A stretch of DNA of 26,364 nucleotides, taken from Salpingoeca rosetta. Taxonomy: Eukaryota > Opisthokonta > Choanoflagellata > Craspedida > Salpingoecidae. Of the stretch, positions 1 through 10,600 are shown one piece after another. Numbering within the stretch: the stretch's first letter is position 1; each line of letters opens with the position of its first letter. The position numbers and the translations under genes are program-made. Where the stretch lies: the NCBI RefSeq assembly GCF_000188695.1, contig NW_004754907.1, positions 501,068 through 527,431 on the forward strand, written 5' to 3'. Below the pieces are notes generated by a model. That model saw only the letters and a program-made list of their open reading frames with translations, was not told where the DNA came from and ran no database searches.

Positions 1-292
1 ATGCAAGGGTGTGTTGAGGAGGAAGTGTGGCAGCAGGTGTCAATCAAAAGGCGTCATGGCAATGAGCGAGAGGGTGCATGGGGCAAGTGTACTGCATGTC
101 GACAGATAGACAGACACAAGCTGACACACACACGCACACAGACACACACAGAGATGCAGACACACACAGACAGAGATGCAGACACACAGACACACATGCA
201 GACACACACACACACAACACACACACACACACACACAGACAGACACGCACACACACACGCAACACACAACACACAAACACACCTTGACTCAC
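1..292 (-). other. Intron of the PLP-enzyme gene with degenerate GT-rich tract
   Basis: A strong donor (GTGAGT, bases 292-287 on the minus strand) follows the coding exon that ends at 293 and opens an intron running towards or past the window edge. Positions 120-285 are degenerate CA repeat on the plus strand, which is GT repeat on the sense strand. A possible acceptor (CATGCAG) near 102 would give a short exon ending in a stop at 42-40. The protein would then be far shorter than the family, so the true acceptor probably lies outside the window. All small reading frames here are repeat translations. Confidence 0.6.
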
Positions 293-613
293 TTGACTGG
301 GAGGTTGGACAGTTGGTGCGCGAGCTCTTGGGCAAGTTGACGACAGCCAAGCTCCGCACGCGTATCGTGGCCACCACCGGCGACAAAGACAGCGTTGTCC
401 GGCATCGAGGCTGCATGGCTCTTGGCAAGCTGCTCCAGTTCATCCCAAGTGCACCGCTTTGAAGGGTGGTGGAACTGCACGCCAGGTGTGCAGACTGGCA
501 AGAAGGGGAAGGAAGGAAGGAAGGAGGGACCGTGAGTGCGCGTGCGTGTGTGGGCATGGTGGAAGAGGATGGTTGGAAGGGTTGAGATCAAGATGACGCA
601 CACGCATGCACAG

Positions 614-701
<88 letters not shown>

Positions 702-770
702 TGCACACATGCACACACAGATGCACACACACACACAGATGCACACAAACGCACACACACGCAAACACGC

Positions 771-811
<41 letters not shown>

Positions 812-1255
812 AACACACACACACACAGCCACACGAATCGCACCATCGTGTTCAAGGTGTGGTGGGGGCTGGCTGGTCCAGAAGTGGCATGGGGTATGGA
901 AGTGCGCGTGCAGCGCTGACAGGGCCGGCAGCACGTTGGACCGGTAGCCGCCAAAGGACACCAGGTGTGGCAGTGACGACGATGGCAAGGTGAATACCTC
1001 TTCAGTGAGCCATGCCAGCTTACGGGCCTTGTTGCCGTTCAGGGGCGTGCGCAACAGGTCATCCCGCTTCACATACACACGTGTGCGTTTAGACGGGCTG
1101 GCACGGCCTTCTTCTCCTCGCTGGCGCGCGTCTGCTGCTGCTGCTGTTGCTGGTGGTGCTGCTGGTGGTGGTGGTGTTACATGCACCGTATGTAAGGGCG
1201 ACACGCCGCGAGATGCGACAGCAACACGTGTTGCGAGTGCTTGGGCTTGCTTCAT
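293..1255 (-). CDS. ACC deaminase / D-cysteine desulfhydrase-like PLP enzyme (5' part)
   Basis: Two exons are visible: about 1255-833 (141 codons) and 474-293 (60 codons plus two bases). The rest lies beyond the window start. The family is pyridoxal-phosphate fold type II and deaminates ACC or D-cysteine to a keto acid, ammonia and, for cysteine, sulfide. Visible signatures are VKRDDLL followed by GNKARKL, where the family's PLP-binding lysine sits, then [13 protein letters not shown] at the position of the usual QSNH substrate motif. The second exon carries [14 protein letters not shown], which matches the family's GGSNALGxxGY segment. The start is the ATG at 1255; the first 50 or so residues are Ala/Pro/Arg-rich and could be a targeting peptide (inference). 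The donor of the first intron lies beside a GT repeat, so 833 is approximate. QSNH has become RSNV, so substrate preference is uncertain. Confidence 0.7.
600..832 (+). repeat. (CA)n microsatellite filling an intron
   Basis: A near-perfect CA array runs from about 616 to 698, roughly 41 units. Degenerate CACACA/GATGCA units follow, then a second CA stretch at about 768-826. The block lies in the first intron of the PLP-enzyme gene. It reads as GT repeat on the sense strand and directly abuts the 5' splice site near 832. Confidence 0.95.
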
Positions 1256-1445
1256 TCATCAGGTACAATCACAAACACACAACACACGAGACACGCCTTC
1301 AGACAAACACCGCGGCGGGCGTGGAAGCGAAAGCAACCCTCCAGACAAGAAGTGGCACAGAACGGCATGAAAAAGTTGGCAGAGGAGTTGAAAGCGTCAA
1401 AGAGCAAAGGAGCAACACAGTCCTAGTCGCAGCATCCAGCGTACA
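1256..1445. promoter_or_regulatory. Short intergenic region between ART gene end and PLP-enzyme start
   Basis: Only about 190 bases separate the stop of the kinase-ART gene (1448-1446) from the ATG at 1255. The interval must hold both the 3' UTR and polyadenylation region of one gene and the promoter of the next. I see no canonical AATAAA on the sense strand and no TATA box. Nothing else is recognisable. Confidence 0.45.
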
Positions 1446-2455
1446 TCAGCACTCAAACACGAGCAATCCGCGGACGAGAACGCACGATGGGTCGGCCACC
1501 ACAATCTCCGCAGCTGTCTTGTTGTTACTTTGAGCCCACTCTGTGTGCGACTTGAACACCTTGACCTCTTTCACAGCTCCGCTGGTAAAGTTGACCACGG
1601 TCACATGAGCATCGTGCCCGGGAACGAGGGGTTGGCCAGCAAACGTCATCCATCGCGCTGCCGGCAATTCTTCTGGCTTCTCTTTCGCTTTCTTCGAGAA
1701 TGCCGGATGTAGGCTGTCGTGTGTCACAGGATACGGGTTGCCATACATGACATCGCACGCCAGCACAATCCGATAGGATTTGCCTGGCTCAAGATTGAGG
1801 CAGCTCAGATCAGGCGGGACATTGCTGTTGTCTGGTTCGACTCCACACCCACTGCCGGTGTAGGCGAGGGCATAGTCGAGATCTGGGGTGAAGTAGAAGC
1901 CGGCACCGTACCATCCTCTGTCCATTGTCTGAAGCTGAACAAAGTCGCCACCCAGGATGCCGACAACGGCGTCTAAAGACCTAACACCGTGGAACACGCG
2001 CTGAATTCGAATGGGTGGGTTGTGCTGCAGCAAGGATGGATCAAGCATTCTGTAGACGCCATCATGAGTGACGCGCTTCAATAGCGCGTGATCCTCAGCA
2101 TCTGTCGCCTGGCCCGTGGTGGTGTCGTGGCCATACTTAGGTGCAAACGGGTGGCTGGTGCTCGCGAGGTGACCACGGTAGCGGGTAGTGTTGCGGTCCA
2201 GGGCGCCTTTGAAGGCGACGAGCTTCTGGTCGCACCACGTGATGGCGACGCGGCACAACGTGCAGCCAAACGGTTCGCGCGGATTCTGCTTGGCGGTCCG
2301 GCCACCAGCAGCATGAACAAGCTGCAGGGTGGACACGAGAGAGAGAGTGTGTGTGTGTGTGTGTGTGTGTTGGATTCGAACGTGAGACGGAAGAAGACCA
2401 CAATTCTAGCAACAAGCTGAGGTGCAGGTCGTGGAGTGCGCAGTGAAAAACCAAG

Positions 2456-2492
<37 letters not shown>

Positions 2493-3671
2493 CACACACA
2501 CACACACACATATATATATACACACACACACACACCTCAATGATGACGGCATCATCGCCGAGTTGCAGTGGTGCAATGCGGACGGATTGGCGGGTCGACA
2601 GCTTCGTTGCGTCCACCGCGTCAAGCAGCTCCTGTGGAAACTTCCACACCGCATTTGGTGGTCCGTGTAACAGCAAGTGCTGCTGATCCATGAGCTGTTT
2701 CTGTTTATCCTCGTCCTCAGCCTGCTGTTCGGTCGCTGCCTTGAAATGTGCCTTCAGAGCGGCATGGAGTTGAGAAAAGTCAATACGATTCCCACTCATT
2801 TGAAAGCAGCCACGTAGCAACTCCTGAAGCGTTGCCGATAGTCGTCGCCCTTGGACTTCTTCGCAAAGTGGGAGGTACTCTGCCTTCCTGTAGAATTCTT
2901 TCAGCTTCTCCACTCGAGCTACAGGGTTATCAGCGGTGACATGGTGCCAAGGTCGAATCATCGTCCATAACTCCCATGCCAGGCATCCAAACGAGAAAAC
3001 ATCCGTGTCTGCTCGAAGTGTGTGCCCGAATAGCTGCTCTGGGGACGCCCACAGCTCAGTGCCAATCACTTTTGATAGTTGCGACTGCCCAGGACGCCTG
3101 AACGCGCTCAGGCCAAAGTCTGCCACCTTGGCGGAGAGCGATGCGTCCAGCAGCACGTTGGGCGACTTGAGGTCGCGGTGCACGACATCGTGGGCGTGCA
3201 GAAACTCCATGGCAGCAGCTACCTCGTTCAAGATGCGCAGCTTTTCGACGTCGCTGATTTCTTTCTTGTGCACGTGGATGTAGTCGTACAGGGACCCGTT
3301 CTCCGCCCAGCTCAGCACGAAGGAGAGCGTGCTGTGTTGGCTGTCGTGAAGTAGGCCAATGAAAGTGACAATGTTGGGATGACGGAGTGCAGCAAGCACG
3401 GCCACTTCTCGCAAAACCCGCTTGTCACCTGCTTGCAGCGGCAATTCTGTCATTGCTTCTGTTGGTGTCATTGTGGTCGCCATCAACAGCACCTGTCGCA
3501 ACCGTGGTCGATGCTCAACGTCGTCCACTTCCTTCAGCGCAACGTCGTGGCCAGCAAACGTGCTGCGATAGAGTTTGCTGAATGTGCCCTTGATGGGACT
3601 GCCAGTGCCATCTCTCACACGTTTCTTTCGAGCGAAGCGAGCGGGGTCCAGGTTGAGGTTACAGAAATGTT
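1446..3671 (-). CDS. TKL-like protein kinase fused to a PARP-like ADP-ribosyltransferase domain
   Basis: Two exons, 3671-2536 (378 codons) and 2321-1446 (291 codons plus TGA), join in phase 0 across an intron at 2535-2322. The first exon is a complete kinase domain: a reduced glycine loop KGTFSKLY, lysine in VALKEV (near 3540), catalytic loop HRDLKSPN (near 3175), ADFGLS (near 3115) and WASPEQL. HRDLKSxN and the overall pattern fit the tyrosine-kinase-like group. A 30-residue insert lies between the lysine and helix C. The second exon carries RVFHGV, then RGWYGAGFYFT and a late AAEIVVADP, which match the H, Y and E segments of PARP-type ART domains. By analogy it would phosphorylate proteins and transfer ADP-ribose from NAD+; substrates are unknown. 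The first exon has an acceptor (TTTCACAAG) but no obvious own ATG, so the true 5' end lies upstream. Confidence 0.8.
2322..2535 (-). other. Intron with GU tract at its 5' end and AC tract near its 3' end
   Basis: On the sense strand the intron begins GTGTGTGT directly after codon GAG. It runs through about 80 bases of GT repeat interrupted by two TATATA blocks (2535-2456) and later has a CA tract (2371-2348). It ends at CCCTGCAG just before CTTGTTCAT. Both sides are phase 0 and the joined frame is open. The two repeat tracts are complementary and could pair in the pre-mRNA. Confidence 0.85.
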
Positions 3672-3787
3672 CTTGTGAAAGAGAACGACAAGCAAGTCAA
3701 CATGAGTGAGAGGGGGATGCAGAAAAGTTCGATGACTCAAGTGCCAAGACATGGGTGAGCCTTGAAGTTCACACGCAATCGACTTAC

Positions 3788-4571
3788 CCATGTATTCTTC
3801 AAGTCGATCCGGTTTTGTGTCGCATCCTAGCACAATCAAACAACGGCCATGAAACGTGTCAGCCCATGATGCCAGCGTCAATCTCGTCCATTGAAAAGGC
3901 TGAGTGGACTTACGTGGCGCTCGCCTTTCGGAACAGGACGCGTGTAGAGGCTGCGTTGCATGGCGGAAGAATACGAGCGGCTTTTGGGTTGCAGATTCTA
4001 TCGTCAGTGGAAAGAATGAGCTTATTAATGACGCTCATGTTTGCACGCATTCCACAGGAAAAAGCAAGCATCTCGCATTCAAAACGCGGCGACTTTTCTT
4101 TTTGAAACTACTCAAGCAAGTAGTGCCTTGACAACAGCACACAGAAGCGATTCACTCACGAGAGTGCTGCAAATCTTCGTGAAGCAATTGTGGATCTACG
4201 TCCACCTTCTGCACACCAGTGACTGGGAAATTCAAAAAGGAACAGCGTGAGACGACGATGATTGTGTTCGTCCAGACAATCTTTACACTCCCCTTATCAT
4301 TACCTGGTGTAGGCCTCTTTGGTCTGTGTTCTGGTTTCTCCACACCGTGCTGAGGGCAGCCTTCAGTACCTTGTGCTGCGAGGATGCACAAAGCACGCTT
4401 TGATGAGTATGAATGGTGTATTTGCACGCAAAACAGATCGATCACAACAAAGACCGATCACGCTCGCCCGCAGTGACAGCGGGCAGATCTCCTGAGACAG
4501 TTGCTGAGGCGAGAAGTACGTACCAGACGTGTGTAACCCAAAGCCATTCGCGACAGTGGCATCCGGACACA
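3788..4571 (-). CDS. Chain of five short phase-1 exons linking E3 ligase and kinase frames (tentative)
   Basis: Five exons are proposed: 4571-4524 (48 bp), 4375-4304 (72), 4222-4160 (63), 3997-3914 (84) and 3826-3788 (39). The donors are GTACGT, GTAATG, GTGAGT, GTAAGT and GTAAGT. The acceptors end TTGCAG, CTCGCAG, TTTCCCAG, GACGATAG and GTGCTAG. Every exon is a multiple of three and every junction is phase 1. The frame entering from the E3 exon (donor GTGAGT at 4626, or GTGTAA at 4659) and the frame of the kinase exon (acceptor before 3671) both fit without a stop. The only in-frame ATG is in the 39-bp exon, in EEYM. I recognise no domain in the roughly 100 residues. The region is less GC-rich than the E3 exon. 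These exons may belong to the E3 gene, the kinase gene or both. Confidence 0.5.
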
Positions 4572-4618
4572 CTGCAACGTGCGAGAAGTACGAGAATACA
4601 TGAGTTGGTTAGGCAGAG

Positions 4619-7600
4619 CTACTCACGCAAAACAAGTAAGCAAGGAGATGATTTTACACCTTGGGTAACGAGGTTGTCCTTGAAAGGTCCAGTATGACAT
4701 GACAACGCGCTCAGCCAGACGTAGAGCGGCACGACGTGACGCAGGAGCAGCGAGTCTGGCAGCTGCAGCTGTTGCTGCGGGTTCTCCAGGTCGTCCATGA
4801 CAAACACGGGCTCCTCAATCAGGCTGCCCCAGAAATCGGCAAGCGGCATGTCACCCATGTGCTGGTACTGCGCGTAGTGGGTGATGTAGAACCGGCGCAG
4901 CGTGTGCATAACCGCGGCAGGAACAAACCGCTCGGCCCGCTGCGCCTCCCCCAGGTCGCGAACAATGGCGCCATCGGCCTCGTCCTCCAGCGGCGTGTGC
5001 CCACGCGACTCCTGGAAGATGAGTTGCTCGTACACCAGCTCAAAGAGCGCAAAGAGCTGCCCAACTGCCAGGTCGTGGCACCCGCACGACTGCAGCAGCG
5101 CCAGCGACGTCGCATCCACCGGCCGCGCCATCAGCACAAACTCGGCCAGCGTCGTCCTGCACAGCAAGTTGCCCACGCCAGACGCGTCGCCGCCCATGCC
5201 AAGCAGGTGGTCGTTGAGCTGCGACATGAGCACCTCCAGCTTGCTGCGCAGGTCGTGGATGGACGGCTGGAAGTTGGACGACTCAATCATGGCCCGCACC
5301 CGCTCGGGGGTGATGGCGCGGCAGTACTGCTTGTGCGCCGTGAACAGCCGGTCGCACAGCTCAAGGAAGGGCACGCCTTGCTCCTGCCCAAACAGGAACC
5401 CGCACTTGGCCGGGTCAACACGCTCAAACTTCACCTTGCCGACAAACGTGTGCTGCAGCACCATGTCCTCCACGGCCTGCCAGTTGACAATCGTGCGCCG
5501 TCCGTGGCCCAGCGCCGTGTGCGCGTACGCGTGCGCAACCACACCGTCGTCCACAACCACAGAGACAACCTGGTGCGGCCTCGCCTTGGTCACGTCCACG
5601 CTCTGCACCAGCACCTGGCCAGCAGGCCCTTGCTGCACAGCGCGGTGCGCCGCAGTACCGGGCTCGCACAGGTTCACCACCCGGTCCATGTGCTGGTTCT
5701 GCACGTGCGTGAGCTGGTGCAGCATGATGTAGAGGCGGGACCCCTCTCCCCGGTCAGAGAGCAGCGAATACGCCAGTGGCGCTGCAGGCGACATGGGCGG
5801 GAAGGGCTGCAGTGGCTCGCATTCGAACCGACCGTGGGGCGCCTCGTCGTCCCGCACAACAGACCCGTCCTCTGTCATCGTCTCGCCCTCAAACAACAGC
5901 GCCTGGTGCGCAACGATCCGGTTCCACGCCGCCATAAACGCGTCAAAGCGGCTCTGCGCATCCTCCACGCCAGCGGCCTGCATCTCTGCAACTGCTTGCG
6001 CGTGGGTCATGGCGCCCTCGCCCTGCACCTTGTCGCGCGCCAATTTGCCTTGGAAGTGCAGGCGAACGCGCGTGTACCACGCCACCAGCGGCACAATCGC
6101 AGAACACAGCGGCAGCACGTGCAGCTGCTGCGTACAGGTGTGAATGAGCGGGTGCTGCTGCTGCGCTGTCGTGTTGTTGAAGTACGCCTGCATCAGCGCA
6201 CGCGCATCGGGATGGTTCGCCAATCGCCAGCACGACGCAAACGCGCCCTGCGACACACCGCCATCGTTGCCGTCCCCATCATCATGCGCTTCAGCCTCAT
6301 CGTCATCGTTCTCATCATCATTCTCATCGTTGCCATCGGCACCACCATCGGCGCCACCACCGCTTGCATCCTCAGTACCACCAGCACCAGCACCAGCACC
6401 AGCACCAGCACCAGCGTCAGCACCCCTGTGCTCCAGGATTTGGCGTGTGAGGACGTTGCTCGCTGCTTCTCGGTGTCGGTCCAACGCGTCCACAAACTCG
6501 GCGCCGCGCTGCTGCGGTTCTTCACCCATCACGGCCTCAACGCGCGCGGCAAAGGCGCCCTCAAACGTCTGGCGCTGGTGATGAATGGCCATGGGTGCAG
6601 AGAGCAGCGCCGTCGCGTCGTCCATGACTTGGTTCAGCGTGGCGTGCACCAGCCCGCTCACCGCACGCGTGTCCGCCGCCACCGTCGTCTCCAGTCGCTC
6701 GTACACGGACACCAGGCGGCGCAGCAGCGCATAGCACACGTCCGCGGTGTTGCTGTTCTCCGGGATGTGTGGCAGTTTCGTACCCACCAACTCGCGCACA
6801 GCATCCACCTTGCCCTGCGCCGCAGCAGCCAGCAGCCCAGCATGCACCAGCAGGTCCAGCACGGCAGCGGCACGTGGGGGAAGCCCGCGCGTTGGCTGCG
6901 CTCCCCGCTGGAAGGCCAACATCGGCAGTGGCACGTATCCGCGCTGCTGCTGCTGCATGGGCCCTTGCTGGTTCACGGCGCCTTGGTTCTGCGCCCCGCG
7001 CCCAATGGCTTGTCCACAGCGCGCGCACCGCCCAGACCCGTTGAACTGGCCGCAGTTGCCCACGACGTACGGCTCGCCACACGGGCAGCGGTAGAAGCGC
7101 GTCTTGTCCTGCACCGCAGACAGGGTAGCCAGCGTGTCGTCATCTGCAGCGGCAGGGATGAACATCTGTGCGCACTGCTCGGGCGAGCGCACAACCGTGT
7201 CCAGGAAACCGGCCCGGCGGCCCTCCAGCGAAGCATCAAGCACGTTACAGGCCAGGCGCAGGACCAGCACACGCGTGTGCTGCATTCGCCTCACAAACGC
7301 CTCCTGCTCAGCCGGCGTGAAGCCATCAGGGGCACCGCGCGTCCACACGTCCGCGGACGGCAGGACAGTGAGCAGCGGAGCAATCTCCGCGGCTGCATCG
7401 TGCGTGGTGAGCGCGGGCTGGCCGACGACGGCGTCGCGGAAGGCCGCGTCGCACTGCCGCATGTGCAGGCGGATCATGAGGGTGGCCATGGCCCGCGGCC
7501 CAAGTTCAAACGCAGCCGCCTGTGCTGGACGGGTGGCAGCAGCGCGGAGGCGCCGCCACTGCCGCCGCTCCTCGGCAGCGTCGACAACGGAAAACGGGAT

Positions 7601-10600
7601 GAACGGCACCGGCTGCTGGTCGAGGTCTGGCCACTGCAGTGAGCCTGCCCATGGCAGGTAGTCCATGAGGGCAACCAGCACAGTGCGCAATTTGGCAAAG
7701 CTGCGGCCTTGCTTCAGCAGCTGCAGCAGGAACAGGCGCATGCGCTGGATCACGCTCATGCTGTCGTTGACACCGCTGGCAAAGCCGTCACCATCATCGT
7801 CTCCTCCAAACAGCACCGGAAGCACGTCAGTCAGCGCCTCCAAATCGGCCACGTCGTGGTTCAACAGGGCTCGCGCAATGACACGCACGCACGTACGCAG
7901 CACAGCAATGCCAACCACGCCATCACGTGCCTGCGCCGGGGAGATACCACCGATACCGTCGCCAACATTGCTCATCACCTCCTGCACCGCATTCACGCAC
8001 GGCTGCAGGTGGTGTTCCATGTGCAAGATGGCGATGCGGCTGCAGCCGTTGATGGCGCGTTCGACCACAAAACGCTCCAGCACGTCAACGGCAAGCACGA
8101 GCATGGGCGGGCTCTGCGTTGCATCAAAGTTGTCGTGAGACATCACCGCGCTCAGTGCCTCAAACAAGGGGCCAGGCGCTTGCTGGAATAGCTCGTGCAC
8201 CTCACGGTGACCGCCTGCAAAGTGCAACACAGCCGTGTGGACAGCGTGTCCAACGTGCGGCAGCCAGAAGTGGTTGCTCGTTTGGCCACCAATACCAGCA
8301 CCACCATCGTCTTCTTCGCTCTCGATGGGCGTGAGGTTGGCCACGTTGAGGACACGGCGGCACGACGGGCACGTGCGCCTCGCCTGGGCCCATTCAACAA
8401 TGCACTGGTGACAGAATCTGTGGCCGCACTCTGTGCTGACGTTCACGGCAGTGACGAGGCAGATGGGGCAGAATGTCATCGCTGCATGCGTGACCATTCG
8501 GCACAGCTGGGCGAGGGTCGTGCGCTGCTCTTGTGCCATCATCTCCGCGTAGTTGAGGTGCAGCATCTGGCTGAAGAGCGCAACCGTGTCGGAGACCAGG
8601 CGCCTTCGCTCACTACCAACGGACCACAGTGGTTTGTCTTCGTCAAAGCTCTGCTGCAAGAACCTGAGCAGCTGCTGCGACGGCGACCCCGTTGCTGTTG
8701 CGGCGTGCAGCTGTTGCTGTCACGGGCGCCGCGTACGGCTCGGTGTGGGCNNNNNNNNNNNNNNNNNNNNNNNNNNNNNNNNNNNNNNNNNNNNNNNNNN
8801 NNNNNNNNNNNNNNNNNNNNNNNNNNNNNNNNNNNNNNNNNNNNNNNNNNNNNNNNNNNNNNNNGGGCGTGATGGCCGCACGCCCGCCGCTCGCATCGCA
8901 CGGCAGGGCAAGCAGGTGCTGCATCACATCGCGGGCAGCAAACACCATGCCCATGGCTTCATTGGCCTCATCCTCACCCTCATCATCGTCACCACTGTAA
9001 TCGTCGTCATCATCATCGTCATCATCATCAGCATCATCATTCTCATCGTCGTCGTCGTCTTGTTGGCGGGTGATGGCAGCGATGAAGCGCAGTGCGATGC
9101 TTTCGCAGATGCCGTGTACGATGGCAGATGTGCCCGTGGGCCGGCCAGGACTGCTTTCAGCATCATTGTCATCGCCATCAGCGTGGTCACCACCAATGCT
9201 GGTGTTGTTGATGGAGTTGAGGGCAACTTGCAACACGTCACCGCGTGCGTCAGAGCGGCGGGCAATTGACAGCAGGCTGAAGAACGCGTACAGCATCTGC
9301 TCGTTCTCCTGCAGCTTCTTCAGCACCTGAAACACGTGCTCATCGGAGGTGATGCTGATGTCGTCCCCAAAGCACAGGCACAGACCGCGCCAGATGTCCA
9401 GCACGTTGGCGCCAACGTGGATGTTGGCATAGCGCACCCAGTCGACCAGCAACAACGGCCCAACAACCGCAGCTGCGTTGTGTACCTGAGACATGTCACC
9501 AAACCCGTTCCCGCTCTCGTCATCATCATCGTCACCGTCATCGTCATCATCGCCATTCGCATCCAACTCGTCCACATCATCGTCATCATCATCGTCCTCG
9601 CGCTCGTCCATGTCGCTCGTCCATGTCGTCCACGTCATCATCGTCCTGTGTGTCCATGATGTCAAGAGTGACGTCGTCGGTGCTCACACCGGCCGCCATG
9701 GCGTGCGAAAAGGCGTCGCGCACGCGTGCGATGAACCCCTGCACGTGGCTGGCACGCGTCTGCTCCGTGCGCGCCGCGTCCATCTCGGCAAATAGCGCCT
9801 CTGCCAGCGCACACAGGCTGTTGTACCAGCGATGCGTTTCTGGGAGCCGCAGTGACACGGGACGCAGCACACTTGTGGTTGCAGGCGAAATGTCATCCGC
9901 GTCGCCCTCGTCGCCAACAACTGGCTGCTCGTGCTGCGCAGTGCTGGCGGCAAATGCGCGCGCCGTGGACGGCAGTGCATCGAGTGCGAGCACGGCGTAC
10001 GCCCGCGGGGAAATCTCGAGCTGAGCAAGCAGCGCGCGCGTGGCGTCGTCAGGCACAAGCTGCCTCACATCGGGCACAAAGTGGTGCTGCTCCATGCTGA
10101 AGATGATGCGTGCGAGCGCAGACAGGAATGCCTCACGCGCCGTGCGCACCACACGCTGCCCAAACGTGGCGTAGCTTGGCTGCTTCATGTCCTGCTGCGC
10201 CAGCTGTGCAACCCACGTCGTGGTGGAATCCAGCATCAGCGCCGCCGCGTGCGCCAAAATCATGCACAGCTGCTCGCCCTCCTGGTCTTGGGACGTGAGC
10301 GCGGCCAGCAGCCGGTCGATTGAGGACCGCGCACGCTGCTGGCAGTGCGGCACGCGCGAGAAGTCGATGCGCGAGTAGCACCACCACAGCGCGTCTGGGG
10401 TGATCAGGCGCCGGTAGTGCAGCAGCGAATGATCGTGGCGCAGCACCACGTCCTGCAGAGAGTGCGAGCACAGCTCAATCAGGTTGAGGGTCGGCTCAAC
10501 AACAGGTGGCGCCGATGGCCCAGCTGGCACATGCATCGCCGCACCGCCAACATCATCACCGCCACCGCTCACGTGCTGCGTATGCTGCTCCTGCTGCAGG

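Noticed and set aside
40..101. A terminal exon of the PLP enzyme ending in a stop at 42-40
   Set aside because: The splice phase would fit, but the protein would be about 220 residues. It would lack the C-terminal part of the catalytic domain that all family members have.
616..698. CRISPR-like or telomere-like array
   Set aside because: It is a simple dinucleotide repeat without spacers or a telomere unit.
1..835. Open frames made of His-Thr or Val-Cys repeats
   Set aside because: They are translations of CA/GT microsatellites inside introns and have no other content.
3615..3881. A small independent ORF starting in TLASWADTFHG
   Set aside because: It reads through a clear GTAAGT donor and a pyrimidine-rich acceptor. 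Splicing these places its first half in frame with the kinase exon.
4736..7642. A 968-codon open frame on the plus strand
   Set aside because: It is exactly antisense to the conserved mysterin C-terminal half. It is rich in Arg, His and Val as expected for the complement of GC-rich codons, and it shows no domain.
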